DNA from: Rhodanobacter sp. 67-28
GTDB lineage: Bacteria; Pseudomonadota; Gammaproteobacteria; Xanthomonadales; Rhodanobacteraceae
DNA length: 51,587 bases
Reading direction: 5' to 3'
Assembly (NCBI GenBank): GCA_001898415.1
Contig: MKTU01000041.1
Span: 101,994-153,580, forward strand
A program made the position numbers and the translations under genes. Of the stretch, positions 23,887 through 32,495 are shown piece after piece (positions within the stretch are counted from its first letter, which is position 1; every line of letters starts with the position of its first letter). Below the pieces are notes generated by a model. That model worked only from the letters and a program-made list of their open reading frames with translations, did no database searches and was not told where the DNA came from.

Positions 23887-25118
23887 CCTCGATCTGTTCG
23901 GCGCATCCCGTCGTGATCGAAGCCGGCCTGCGCCACGCGCAACGCACGGGACAGGCATTCGTGCTGTTCGAGGCCACCTGCAACCAGGTCAACCAGGACG
24001 GCGGCTACACCGGGATGAAGCCGGCCGATTTCGTCGCCTTCGTGCACGCGATCGCCGACCGCGTCGGCTTCGACCGCGCGCGCATCGCGCTGGGTGGCGA
24101 TCACCTGGGGCCCAACCCGTGGACGTCGCTGGACGCGGACGCGGCGATGGACAAGGCCGAGGTGATGGTGGCCGCGTACGTGGCCGCCGGCTTCCGCAAG
24201 ATCCACCTGGACTGCTCGATGGCCTGCCGCGGCGATCCCGAGCCGCTGCCGGAGGCGGAGATCGTGCGCCGTGCGGTACGCCTGTGCCGGGCCGCCGAGG
24301 TCGCTCACGCGCAGGCCGGCGGCGAGGCGCCGGTGTACGTGATCGGCACCGAGGTACCGGTGCCCGGCGGTGCCACCGAGGCCATCGAAGGCCTCGCCGT
24401 GACCACGCCGCAAGCCGCGCTGGCCACGATCGAGGCGCATCGCCAGGCCTTCGCCGCCGCGGGACTGGACGCCGCATGGCAACGCGTGATCGCCTCCGTG
24501 GTGCAACCGGGCGTGGAGTTCGATCACCACGACGTGGTGGATTACGACCCGTCGAAAGCGCGCGAACTGAGCCACGCCATCACTGGCGTGCCGGGCATGG
24601 TGTTCGAGGCGCACTCGACCGACTACCAGACCCGCGACGCGCTGGCGGCGCTGGTACGCGATCATTTCGCCATCCTCAAGGTCGGCCCCGGCCTGACCTT
24701 CGCCCTGCGCGAGGCGCTGTGGGCGCTGGACGCGATCGAGCAGGAGTGGATCGGGGATGCGCGTCGGGCACGCCTGCGCGAGGTAACCCTGGCGCGCATG
24801 CGCGAGCAGCCCGGTTACTGGCGACGCTACTACCACGGCGAGGGCCACGCGCTGACCATCGACCTGCAATACAGCCTCAGCGACCGCATCCGCTATTACT
24901 GGCCGGACCCGGTGATCGAGCAGGCCTGCCAGCGCCTGTTCGACAACCTGCGCGCGACCCCGCCGCCGCTGCCGCTGATCAGCCAGTTCCTGCCGCACGC
25001 GCTGCGCGCGCTGCGCACCGGCGGCGCGACCAACGACCCGCTCTCCCTGACCATGGCACACATCAGTGCCGCACTCGACGACTACCACCATGCCTGCCAT
25101 GACCATGACATCCACTGA
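23829..25118 (+). CDS. agaZ: AgaZ/KbaZ/GatZ-family protein of tagatose-phosphate metabolism
   Basis: 429 residues, the length of the GatZ/KbaZ family. Landmarks: LIARHKQGHAGGVTSICSAH at the N-terminus, EATCNQVNQDGGYTGM, LGGDHLGPNPW, IHLDCSMACRGD, VIGTEVPVPGG, FEAHSTDYQT, LKVGPGLTFALREALWAL and IRYYWPDP, all strongly conserved in this family. GatZ and KbaZ are described as non-catalytic subunits stabilising class II tagatose-1,6-bisphosphate aldolases (GatY/KbaY/AgaY); some annotations instead treat AgaZ as tagatose-6-phosphate kinase. No catalytic aldolase gene is in this window. The start at 23829 gives the usual MxxLxxLIARHK beginning; an ATG five codons upstream (23814) is an alternative. 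Overlaps the permease gene by 58 bases. Confidence 0.92.
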   Translation: MHVLSELIARHKQGHAGGVTSICSAHPVVIEAGLRHAQRTGQAFVLFEATCNQVNQDGGYTGMKPADFVAFVHAIADRVGFDRARIALGGDHLGPNPWTSLDADAAMDKAEVMVAAYVAAGFRKIHLDCSMACRGDPEPLPEAEIVRRAVRLCRAAEVAHAQAGGEAPVYVIGTEVPVPGGATEAIEGLAVTTPQAALATIEAHRQAFAAAGLDAAWQRVIASVVQPGVEFDHHDVVDYDPSKARELSHAITGVPGMVFEAHSTDYQTRDALAALVRDHFAILKVGPGLTFALREALWALDAIEQEWIGDARRARLREVTLARMREQPGYWRRYYHGEGHALTIDLQYSLSDRIRYYWPDPVIEQACQRLFDNLRATPPPLPLISQFLPHALRALRTGGATNDPLSLTMAHISAALDDYHHACHDHDIH

Positions 25119-26265
25119 GTACCTGGGCGCGTCCGAGTCCGAGCTGACCGCCGCGGGCGCGCTCTGCACCGCACGCGAGATCGAGCAGCAGCCACGGATG
25201 CTGCAGCGGACCCACGCGCTGGTGGCCGGGCTGCATGCGCAGATCCGGGCGTTTGCCGGCCCGCTGATCGACGACCCTGCCGCGCGGGTGATCCTGACCG
25301 GCGCCGGCAGCTCGTCCTATATCGGCCAGTGCGTGGCGCCGCTGCTGGACCGCCGGCTGGCCGCCCGCGTGGACGCGGTGCCGACCACCGACATCGTGTG
25401 CGCCCCGCGCTTGTATCTGGAGCCGGAACAGCCACTGCTGCTGGTCTCCTTCGGCCGTTCCGGCAACAGCCCCGAAAGCCTGGCCGCGGTGGAACTCGCC
25501 GAGTCCCTGGTGCGCGACGTGCGCCACCTGGCGATCATCTGCAATGCCGACGGTGCGCTGGGCAAGGCGCCGGTTGCCCGTTCGATGACCCTGCTGCTGC
25601 CGGCCGAGACGCACGACGCCGGCTTCGCCATGACTTCCAGCTTCAGCTGCATGATGTACGCGGCCATGGCCGCGTTGTTGCCAACCGGCAGCATGGACGC
25701 GCGCATCGACGCCATTGCCGATGCCACCGCGCGGGTCATCGCCGGATCGCTGCCGGCACTGAACGAGCTGGCGCGCGGCCAGTACGACCGCGTCGCCTAC
25801 CTCGGCAGCGGCGTCTTGCAGGGGCTGGCCCGCGAGGCGGCGCTGAAGCTCGGCGAGCTCACCAATGGCGCGGTGGCGACCTGCTTCGAGTCGCCGCTGG
25901 GTTTCCGCCACGGGCCCAAGACCTTCGTCACCGAACACGCCCTGGTGATGGTCTTCGTGTCCAACGACCCGCTGACCCGCCGCTACGACCTCGACCTGGT
26001 GGACGAGCTGCGTCGCGACGGCCGCGCGGCGCGCATCATCGAGGTGAACGCCCAGCCGCGCGCCGGCACGGACGCGGACACCATCGTGGTGCCGGCGATG
26101 GCCGATGCCGTCGATGCGGATCTGCTGTGGCCATACCTCGCCATCGCGCAGATCCACGCCTTCCTCCGTTCGCGCGCCATCGGCGTGACGCCCGACAATC
26201 CCAACCCCGCGGGCCTGGTGAACCGCGTCGTGCAGGGCGTGCGCCTGTACGCTCTGAGCGCATGA
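25090..26265 (+). CDS. agaS: AgaS, galactosamine-6-phosphate deaminase/isomerase (SIS protein)
   Basis: 391-residue protein with two SIS domains. 'ILTGAGSSSYIG' and 'LLLVSFGRSGNSPES' are the phosphosugar-binding loops of the first domain; 'VAYLGSGVLQGLAREAALK' and 'GFRHGPKTFV' belong to the second. 'PAETHDAGFAMTSSFSCMM' and the C-terminal VNRVVQGVRLY match AgaS rather than GlmS or other SIS proteins. In the GalNAc pathway AgaS converts galactosamine-6-phosphate to tagatose-6-phosphate and ammonia. The ATG at 25090 overlaps the agaZ end; other Met codons at 25099 and 25105 are possible. Its stop overlaps the kinase start (ATGA). Confidence 0.93.
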   Translation: MPAMTMTSTEYLGASESELTAAGALCTAREIEQQPRMLQRTHALVAGLHAQIRAFAGPLIDDPAARVILTGAGSSSYIGQCVAPLLDRRLAARVDAVPTTDIVCAPRLYLEPEQPLLLVSFGRSGNSPESLAAVELAESLVRDVRHLAIICNADGALGKAPVARSMTLLLPAETHDAGFAMTSSFSCMMYAAMAALLPTGSMDARIDAIADATARVIAGSLPALNELARGQYDRVAYLGSGVLQGLAREAALKLGELTNGAVATCFESPLGFRHGPKTFVTEHALVMVFVSNDPLTRRYDLDLVDELRRDGRAARIIEVNAQPRAGTDADTIVVPAMADAVDADLLWPYLAIAQIHAFLRSRAIGVTPDNPNPAGLVNRVVQGVRLYALSA

Positions 26266-27233
26266 ATCGGGTGACTTACCTGGGCGTGGACGGCGGCGGA
26301 ACGAAAACGCGTTTCGCCCTGATCGACGCTGACGGCCGACTGCTCGGCGAAGCGGAGCTCGGCACGACCTACCATCCCCATGTCGGGCTGGACGGCGTGC
26401 GTGCCATCCTGGCCGAGGGCGTGACCGCGGTGCTGGGCACCGCCGGCCGGACCCTGGCCGACATCGGCCATGCCTTCTTCGGGCTGCCCGCCTACGGCGA
26501 GGACAGCCGCGCCACCGCGCTGTTGCAGGCGTGCCCCGCGGCGATCCTCGGCCACGACCGCTACACCTGCGACAACGACATGGTGTGTGGCTGGGCCGGC
26601 TCGCTGGGCTGCGCCGACGGCATCAACATCGTCGCCGGCACCGGTTCGATCGGCTATGGCCAACGCCAGGGCCTCGCGGCCCGCGCCGGCGGCTGGGGCG
26701 AGGCGTTCTCCGATGAAGGCTCGGCCTACTGGATCGCCATGCGCGGACTCAACGCCTACTCGCGCATGAGCGACGGGCGCCTGCCCCGCGGCCCGCTGCA
26801 CGCGATCCTCAACGCGCACTTCCAGCTCGACAACGACCTGGACATCTGCGCCCATGTCTACGGCGGCAACTCCTACGCCCGCGGCGACCTGGCGCAGCTC
26901 TCGCGCCAGGTGGCCGAGGCGGCACGGGCCGGCGACGGCGTGGCCGCCACCATCTTCCGCGACGCCGGCCACGAGCTGGCCGGCATCTGCGACGCACTGC
27001 GACTGGCCCTGCACTTCGAAGCCGGCGAAACCGTACCGGTGTCCCATTCCGGCGGCGCCTTCAATGCCGACGAACTGCTGCTGGCACCGCTGCGCGAGGC
27101 GCTTGCCGCCGCAAGCACGGATTTCGACCTGCGGCCGCCGTTGCACGCGCCGCATTACGGCGCCGCGCTCTACGCGGCCCGGCTCGCCGGCCACCCGGTG
27201 CAGGCGGCAACGCGGGCTGCCGTCGCCCCCTGA
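26262..27233 (+). CDS. agaK: BadF/BadG-type amino-sugar kinase, probably GalNAc/galactosamine kinase
   Basis: 323-residue ASKHA-fold kinase related to eukaryotic-type N-acetylglucosamine kinase. The phosphate-1 loop is LGVDGGGTKTRFALID at the N-terminus. 'CDNDMVCGWAGSL' supplies the conserved sugar-site DND-like segment, NIVAGTGSIGYG the phosphate-2 loop, RAGGWGEAFSDEGSAYWI the adenosine-side motif, and SHSGGAFN the C-terminal signature. In the Shewanella GalNAc pathway a kinase of this role (AgaK) phosphorylates the sugar after import by a non-PTS permease, which matches the EamA permease here. Last gene of the operon, convergent with trpE; no clear terminator between them. Confidence 0.87.
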   Translation: MNRVTYLGVDGGGTKTRFALIDADGRLLGEAELGTTYHPHVGLDGVRAILAEGVTAVLGTAGRTLADIGHAFFGLPAYGEDSRATALLQACPAAILGHDRYTCDNDMVCGWAGSLGCADGINIVAGTGSIGYGQRQGLAARAGGWGEAFSDEGSAYWIAMRGLNAYSRMSDGRLPRGPLHAILNAHFQLDNDLDICAHVYGGNSYARGDLAQLSRQVAEAARAGDGVAATIFRDAGHELAGICDALRLALHFEAGETVPVSHSGGAFNADELLLAPLREALAAASTDFDLRPPLHAPHYGAALYAARLAGHPVQAATRAAVAP

Positions 27234-27275
27234 GCGAGACTGTCCGGTTCGCCGCGGACTTTTGCCGGGACCGCC

Positions 27276-28766
27276 CTACAAGCCTTTCGCCGCCTGCGCC
27301 ACCGCGCGGAACAACGCGCGGCCCTTGTTCATCGTCTCCTCCCACTCGGCGGCGGGGTCGGAGTCGAACACGATGCCTGCGCCGGCCTGCACGTGCAGGC
27401 GGCCGCCGTGGATCACCGCAGTGCGGATCGCGATGGCGGTGTCGGCGTCGCCCCACCAGCCGATCCAGCCGATCGCGCCGCCGTAGATGTTGCGCTTGTG
27501 CGGCTCCAGCTCCTGGATGATCTCCAGCGCGCGCACCTTCGGCGCGCCGGAAAGCGTGCCGGCCGGGAAGGTCGCCTTGAGCACGTCCATGTAGCTCAGG
27601 CCTTCGCGCACCGTACCCTGCACCTGCGAGACGATGTGCATCACGTGCGAGTAGCGCTCGATCGCGAACGAGTCGCCCACTTCCACGCTGCCGGTCTCGC
27701 TGATGCGGCCGAGGTCGTTGCGGCCGAGGTCGATCAGCATCACGTGTTCGGCGCGCTCCTTCGGATCGGCCAGCAACTCCGCTTCCAGCGCGCGGTCCTC
27801 TTCCTCCGTGGCGCCGCGCTTGCGCGTGCCGGCGAGCGGGCGCACCACCACCTTGCCGCCCTTCAACCGCGCCAGGATCTCCGGCGAGGAACCCACGATC
27901 TGGGTGTCGCCGAGATCGACGAAGTACATGTAGGGCGAGGGATTCATCGCGCGCAGCGCGCGGTACACGTCCACCGGCCGCGCGTTGAAGCGCACGGAAA
28001 GGCGCTGTGACGGCACCACCTGGAAGATGTCGCCGGCGCGAATGTATTCCTTCGCGCGCTCGACCATCGCCTCGAACTCGTCCCTGGTGAACGAGGACTT
28101 GAAGTCGCTCTCGTCCAGCGCGACCGACTGGGTCAGCTGCGGATACGAGGCGCCGCCCTGGCGCAGCCGATGGACCAGCGCATCGAGCCGTCGCTGCGCC
28201 TGCGCGTAGGCGTGCGGCTGCGACGGATCGGCATGCACGATCAGGTACAGCCGGCCCTTGAGGTTGTCGAACACCGCCACTTCCTCGGCCAGCATCAGCA
28301 GCACGTCGGGCGTGCCCAGCTCGTCGAGGCGGTCCCACTGCGCCAGCCGCGGCTCGATGTAGCCGATCGTCTCGAAACCGAAGTAGCCGACCAGGCCGCC
28401 GGAGAATGCGGGCAGCTGCGGCAACTGCGGCACGTCGTACTGCGCGCGCAGCTTCTCGATCTCCGCCAGCGGATCGTCGAGATGGCGGCGCTCGGTGATC
28501 TCGCCGGAATCCTCCACTTCCAGCTCATGCCCGCGCAGGCGGAACACCCGCTTCGCCGGCAGGCCGATGATCGAATAACGCCCCCAGGTGGCGCCGCCCT
28601 CGACCGACTCGAACAGGAAGGTATACGGACCGTCGGCGAGCTTCAGGTACACCGACAGCGGCGTGTCGAGGTCGGAGAACACCTCGCGCACCAGCGGGAT
28701 GCGCGTGTGACCGCGGGCGGCCAGCGCGTCGAATTCGTTTCGGCTGATGGGGTCGGGAGAGCTCAC
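27276..28766 (-). CDS. trpE: Anthranilate synthase component I
   Basis: 496-residue chorismate-utilising enzyme making anthranilate from chorismate with a TrpG glutaminase partner. The N-terminal Trp-binding region includes TRIPLVREVF and LLESVEGG-like FLFESVEGGATWGRYS, and the catalytic half shows GDIFQVVPSQR, NPSPYMYFVD, VGSSPEIL, RPLAGTRKRG, AEHVMLIDLGRNDLGRI and GTLSGAPKVRALEII. The start is a GTG at 28766; no in-frame ATG lies closer to the first conserved residues. A TACAAT -10 candidate is at 28805-28810 (reverse strand). No trpG adjoins it here: downstream it meets agaK tail to tail. Confidence 0.95.
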   Translation of the reverse strand: MSSPDPISRNEFDALAARGHTRIPLVREVFSDLDTPLSVYLKLADGPYTFLFESVEGGATWGRYSIIGLPAKRVFRLRGHELEVEDSGEITERRHLDDPLAEIEKLRAQYDVPQLPQLPAFSGGLVGYFGFETIGYIEPRLAQWDRLDELGTPDVLLMLAEEVAVFDNLKGRLYLIVHADPSQPHAYAQAQRRLDALVHRLRQGGASYPQLTQSVALDESDFKSSFTRDEFEAMVERAKEYIRAGDIFQVVPSQRLSVRFNARPVDVYRALRAMNPSPYMYFVDLGDTQIVGSSPEILARLKGGKVVVRPLAGTRKRGATEEEDRALEAELLADPKERAEHVMLIDLGRNDLGRISETGSVEVGDSFAIERYSHVMHIVSQVQGTVREGLSYMDVLKATFPAGTLSGAPKVRALEIIQELEPHKRNIYGGAIGWIGWWGDADTAIAIRTAVIHGGRLHVQAGAGIVFDSDPAAEWEETMNKGRALFRAVAQAAKGL

Positions 28767-28839
28767 GGGTCGCGGTTCCGGGTGGTCACGAAGGGGAAAC
28801 GACCATTGTAGGCCAAGCGCAGGCGCCGCCGCGGCGCGC

Positions 28840-28868
28840 TTGATACGCTGGTGGCGGCGGTCTACTCT
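28840..28868 (+). promoter_or_regulatory. Sigma-70-type promoter for the unknown gene at 28896
   Basis: TTGATA at 28840-28845, a 17-base spacer, and TACTCT at 28863-28868. The expected transcription start near 28875 supports the GTG start at 28896 over the in-frame ATG at 28851, which would lie upstream of it. Confidence 0.65.
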
Positions 28869-28895
28869 CGACGGTCGGGCTACAGGGGACCGTGC

Positions 28896-30002
28896 GTGGA
28901 TCAGTATTGCGTCGTAGTGTGCGGCTTGCGGGCCGGTGCGTCGGACGAGGCGTCGACGTGGGCGCCGGTGGCGGCCGCGCTGAGGATGGAGCACGACGAA
29001 TTTTCCCGGCGCGTGGTCGCCGCGCTGCCGCGGATCGTGCGCCAGCAACTGGACCGCTCCAGCGCCGAGCGCATCGCGCAGTTGCTGCAAGGCCTGCACG
29101 TCGATGCCCGCGCGCTCCCCGGCGACGAAGAACTGGCGTACATCGACCGCGACGGCAGCAGCCGCGGGCCGTTGCCGCGGTCGGCGCTGGACGCGTTCAT
29201 CGCGCCGGGCGAGTCGTATCGGCTGCACGGCAGCATGGCATGGCAGATCTGGCCGGAGCCGCTGGAGTACGAGTCCTCGCCCCCGCCGGCACAGGCATTC
29301 GACGAGGTGATGGCCGCGCCCGTCGACGAAGCCTTCGCCGCGGCGCCCGCCGAGCCGCTCGACGATGAACCGCCTGCGCCCGCGGCCGTGAGCGCGTCGC
29401 CCGGCCTGCCGCCGCCATTGCCCACCGCGTCGTCGCCCGCGGCCGTCGAGCCGCCGGTGCCTGGCGACGAGCTGGCGACAGACGATGCCCTGGTCAATCC
29501 GTCGTCGGACGAGCCCGTCGGCGAAGCCGACGTCGCCGCCCCGCCGGCCGAGACCACAAGCCACCCGCCACGACGCTCGCGGCTGGGTCGCATGTTGCTG
29601 CTGCTGGCACTCGTCGGCGTGGCCGCGTGGGCCTATCTGAATTGGGGCGCCGATACGCACGTCGACGATTCCCCGCCGGCGGCAGCGGTCGGCCATGCGC
29701 AGCCGGCGAACAGCACCACCGCGGCAGCGGCAGCGGCAGCGGCGACTTCGGCCGCGGCAGCGCCCGCCATGGCCGCGTCCACCCCGACGGCAAGCGCCAG
29801 TTCGACGCCCGCGGCGGCGACGTCGGTCCCGGCCTCCGGCGGCACGGCGGCCTTGCCTGCGGCGGCCGCGACCACGGCGGCACCGGCAGCGGCATCCAGC
29901 GCGGCGCCCGCTGCATCGGCCAGCGCCGTGCCGGCGCATGCGGCCAGCGCGATGGCCACGCCCACCACGCCCGCGGCGGCGGGCTCGTCAGCGCGGGGCT
30001 GA
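28896..30002 (+). CDS. Unknown single-pass membrane protein with Ala/Pro-rich regions
   Basis: 368 residues, not recognised. An N-terminal cytoplasmic part (about 1-115) begins VDQYCVVVCGLRAGA and includes YIDRDGSSRGPLPRSALDAF, which faintly recalls GYF_2-type domains (a G-P-L segment before a helix). A Pro/Ala/Asp-rich linker (about 120-230) leads to one transmembrane helix (GRMLLLLALVGVAAWAYLNW), then about 115 residues almost wholly of Ala, Ser, Thr and Pro. The GTG start has ACAGGGGA at good spacing and lies just after a good promoter. It is divergent from trpE. The low-complexity tail could be a periplasmic spacer or a high-GC expansion. Confidence 0.7.
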   Translation: MDQYCVVVCGLRAGASDEASTWAPVAAALRMEHDEFSRRVVAALPRIVRQQLDRSSAERIAQLLQGLHVDARALPGDEELAYIDRDGSSRGPLPRSALDAFIAPGESYRLHGSMAWQIWPEPLEYESSPPPAQAFDEVMAAPVDEAFAAAPAEPLDDEPPAPAAVSASPGLPPPLPTASSPAAVEPPVPGDELATDDALVNPSSDEPVGEADVAAPPAETTSHPPRRSRLGRMLLLLALVGVAAWAYLNWGADTHVDDSPPAAAVGHAQPANSTTAAAAAAAATSAAAAPAMAASTPTASASSTPAAATSVPASGGTAALPAAAATTAAPAAASSAAPAASASAVPAHAASAMATPTTPAAAGSSARG

Positions 30003-30005
30003 AGC

Positions 30006-30389
30006 TCAGGCGGTTTCGGTCACCGGCTCCACTGCCGGCGCGGCATCCGCCGCCATGTCTGCCGACGCCTCCGCACCACCGGCGAGCGCGAGCAAGGCCT
30101 GGTTCTCGCGCATCACCTCGCGCAAGGCCAGCAGCGCACGCACGTTGCGTTCCAGCTCGGCGATCGAGATCGGGAAGAAACCGTCGTCGCGGTCGCTGAC
30201 CACCCAGCTGCGCGCACGCGCCAGGTCGACCGGGATCTGCGCGGCATGCAACGCCTCGACCACATCCGCGGGACGCAACTCGGCCAGCTCGCACACCAGT
30301 CGCCACAGCCAGTTCATGCGTTGCGGATCGGTGGCACGCAACAGCGGCGGGCGGCGATAGGGTTGCCGGCTGAGATTGGGGACATCCAT
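30006..30389 (-). CDS. Conserved-looking small cytoplasmic protein, function unknown
   Basis: 127 residues from the ATG at 30389. The central part, MNWLWRLVCELAELRPADVV through SWVVSDRDDGFFPISIAELE, is a compact helical domain. The SW..(S/K)xxDDGF..xxxxEL pattern is a weak reminder of DUF1456/YehS-like proteins, but I would not assign it. The C-terminus is Ala/Glu-rich and probably disordered. It ends 3 bases past the end of the convergent gene at 28896 and lies just downstream of the histidine kinase gene on the same strand. Confidence 0.6.
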   Translation of the reverse strand: MDVPNLSRQPYRRPPLLRATDPQRMNWLWRLVCELAELRPADVVEALHAAQIPVDLARARSWVVSDRDDGFFPISIAELERNVRALLALREVMRENQALLALAGGAEASADMAADAAPAVEPVTETA

Positions 30390-30446
30390 GGCGACATTTC
30401 CGCGGGAAGCCGAGATGTCCGGATAGCGGCACACGGCGGCGAAGCT

Positions 30447-32477
30447 TTAACCGCCCAGCCGCTGCCGCGGCATGCCGCGCAGGGTGAGGGTGAACGCCAC
30501 GCCGCTGCCGTCGTCGAGATTGCGCGCGCTGACGCTGCCGCCATGGCGCTCGGCGACCAGGCGCACCACGTACAAGCCCAGGCCCAGGTGCGGCGCCTCG
30601 CCGGGCACTGCCTTGTCGCGCAGGCTGACCAGCGAATCGAACAAGCGGCCCTGCATCGCCGCGGGCAGCGGCGGGCCCTGGTTGGCCAGCTCGATCTCGG
30701 CGCCACCGTCGAGCGCACGCAGGCTCAGCCGCAGCCAGCCTTGCGCGGGGGTGAACGAGAGGGCGTTGTCGAACAGCTTGTCCAGCGCCTGCGCGATCAG
30801 TTCCGGCGCGCCGTGCAGCGGCAGCGGCGCATCCGGCAGGCGGCAATCGAGCCGGCGCGTGCCGACCAGCGGGCGGTAGCCGTCGGCGCAGCCGCGCACC
30901 ACGTCGCACAGGTCGACATCCTCGGGCTCGGCCGCTTCGATCGAGCGCTCCATCCGGCTCGACTCGCTCATCGCCCGCACCAATGCGCCCAGCCGCGCCA
31001 CCCCGTCGCGGGCGCGTTCCAGGTAGGGCTTGGCCGGCTCCGGCAGCGCGGCGTGCTGCTGCAGCGCGTGTTCCAGGTTGTCCAGCGAGGACTTCACGAT
31101 CGCCAGCGGCGTGTTCAACTCGTGCGACAGCTTCGAGGCGAGCGTGCGCAGGTAATCGGTGTAGCTGCCCACGGCCACGAACAGCTTCTCGAAGCTGCGG
31201 GCGAGATCGCCGATCTCGTCCGGCGCGTCGATCATCGGGAAGCGGTCCGGATTCAATTGGCCGTCCAGACGTCCATCGTTGCGCTGCGCCCGCTCGACTG
31301 CATTGCGCAGCCGCGCCAGGCGCAGGCTGAGCCGGGTGGCGAACGCCAGCAGGATGCCGCCGGCCAGCAGCAGCACGACGAAGCTGGTCAGCAGCACGCC
31401 GAACAGCGCGCGGTTGGCCAGCAGCGGCACGGTGCGACTGGACTGCTCCAGCAGCAGCACGCCCTCGACCTGGCCGGCCCGCTCGATCGGCACCGCCGCG
31501 GCGAGCACCACGCTGCCGCGCTCCTCGCCGTGGCGCCAGCGGCTGACCGCATGGCCGGCGCGCGCCTGCTCCACTTCGCGGGTATCCAGCCGCGGCACGT
31601 CCTGTGCCCACAGGTTGGCGTCGTCCAGGCGAGTGGCAAGCAGCGAGCGATAGACCAGCGAGGCGAACCAGCCCGGGTCGCGCTCGGCCGCGCTGCTGCC
31701 ATGCAGGCGGCCGCTGCGCGCCAGCAGCCAGCCGGCCGGTGACAGCACGCGCGCTTGCACACCCGTAGGCACCAGCTGCGCCAGCTCGCCGGACAGCACC
31801 GCCGAGTAGCGGCGCAATGGGCGCGACTCGACGGCCTGCCGATCGCCGCCGCTGCTGGCGTCATAGGCGCCGATACCCAGGCGGCTCGGCGCCGGTTGCC
31901 TCGGCAGGCGCAGCTCGACCTGGTAGCCGCTGCCGTCCTCCTGCCAGCTCGCGCCGAGCTGATCGGGCAGGCCGGGCACCGGCGGGTCCAGCGGCAATGC
32001 CTGCAGCGGCCCCGGTGCCGCGCTGGCCAGCAGGTAGCGCCGCTGGCCGGCGGCGTTGCCGAGGGCGAGAATCAGATGGTCGGCCAGCAGCGCGTTCGCG
32101 TCTTCGGCATCGGCGCGGGTGCGGTGGGTGTCGGCCACCTGCGCGTGCAGGTAGAAGCCGTCCGCATCCTCGGCCAGCAACAGCTGGCCGCGTCGCGCGA
32201 ACGGCTGGCTCCATGGCGTCAGCGGTGCCCAGTCGTCGCCGTAGCCGTCGACGGTGATCGGCGTGGGCGCCTCCTGCACGTACCAGCTCGGGCCGTCGGC
32301 CGGCGGCAACGCACGGGTCACCACCAGGCTGCGCGCCACCACCTGCGCCGAGGCCACCAGGGCCTGGGCCTGGCCGTCGCGCAGCAGCGACTCCATCTGG
32401 CGCACGTCGAACCAGCCGGCCACCGGCAGCGCCAGCGTGCACAGCGCCACCAGCAGCAGCTTGCGACGCAGGCTCAT
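30447..32477 (-). CDS. Sensor histidine kinase resembling the dedicated sortase system kinase PdsS
   Basis: 676-residue membrane kinase. TM1 is at about residues 5-22. The long periplasmic region (about 23-355) contains ITVDGYGDDWAPL and following strands like a CBM9-type sandwich. TM2 (SFVVLLLAGGILLAF) is followed by a HAMP segment, HisKA with the phospho-accepting H452 in LASKLSHELNTPLAIVKSSL, then HATPase_c (DKLFDNALSFTP, HLGLGLYVVRLVAERHGG). The periplasmic CBM9-like sensor plus this H-box matches, from memory, the proteobacterial 'dedicated sortase system' kinase family (TIGR03785). Its partner regulator at 33068 matches the cognate family. No intact sortase or sortase substrate is in the window. 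Confidence 0.88.
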   Translation of the reverse strand: MSLRRKLLLVALCTLALPVAGWFDVRQMESLLRDGQAQALVASAQVVARSLVVTRALPPADGPSWYVQEAPTPITVDGYGDDWAPLTPWSQPFARRGQLLLAEDADGFYLHAQVADTHRTRADAEDANALLADHLILALGNAAGQRRYLLASAAPGPLQALPLDPPVPGLPDQLGASWQEDGSGYQVELRLPRQPAPSRLGIGAYDASSGGDRQAVESRPLRRYSAVLSGELAQLVPTGVQARVLSPAGWLLARSGRLHGSSAAERDPGWFASLVYRSLLATRLDDANLWAQDVPRLDTREVEQARAGHAVSRWRHGEERGSVVLAAAVPIERAGQVEGVLLLEQSSRTVPLLANRALFGVLLTSFVVLLLAGGILLAFATRLSLRLARLRNAVERAQRNDGRLDGQLNPDRFPMIDAPDEIGDLARSFEKLFVAVGSYTDYLRTLASKLSHELNTPLAIVKSSLDNLEHALQQHAALPEPAKPYLERARDGVARLGALVRAMSESSRMERSIEAAEPEDVDLCDVVRGCADGYRPLVGTRRLDCRLPDAPLPLHGAPELIAQALDKLFDNALSFTPAQGWLRLSLRALDGGAEIELANQGPPLPAAMQGRLFDSLVSLRDKAVPGEAPHLGLGLYVVRLVAERHGGSVSARNLDDGSGVAFTLTLRGMPRQRLGG

Positions 32478-32495
32478 GCCGCCCCGGTCCGTCGC

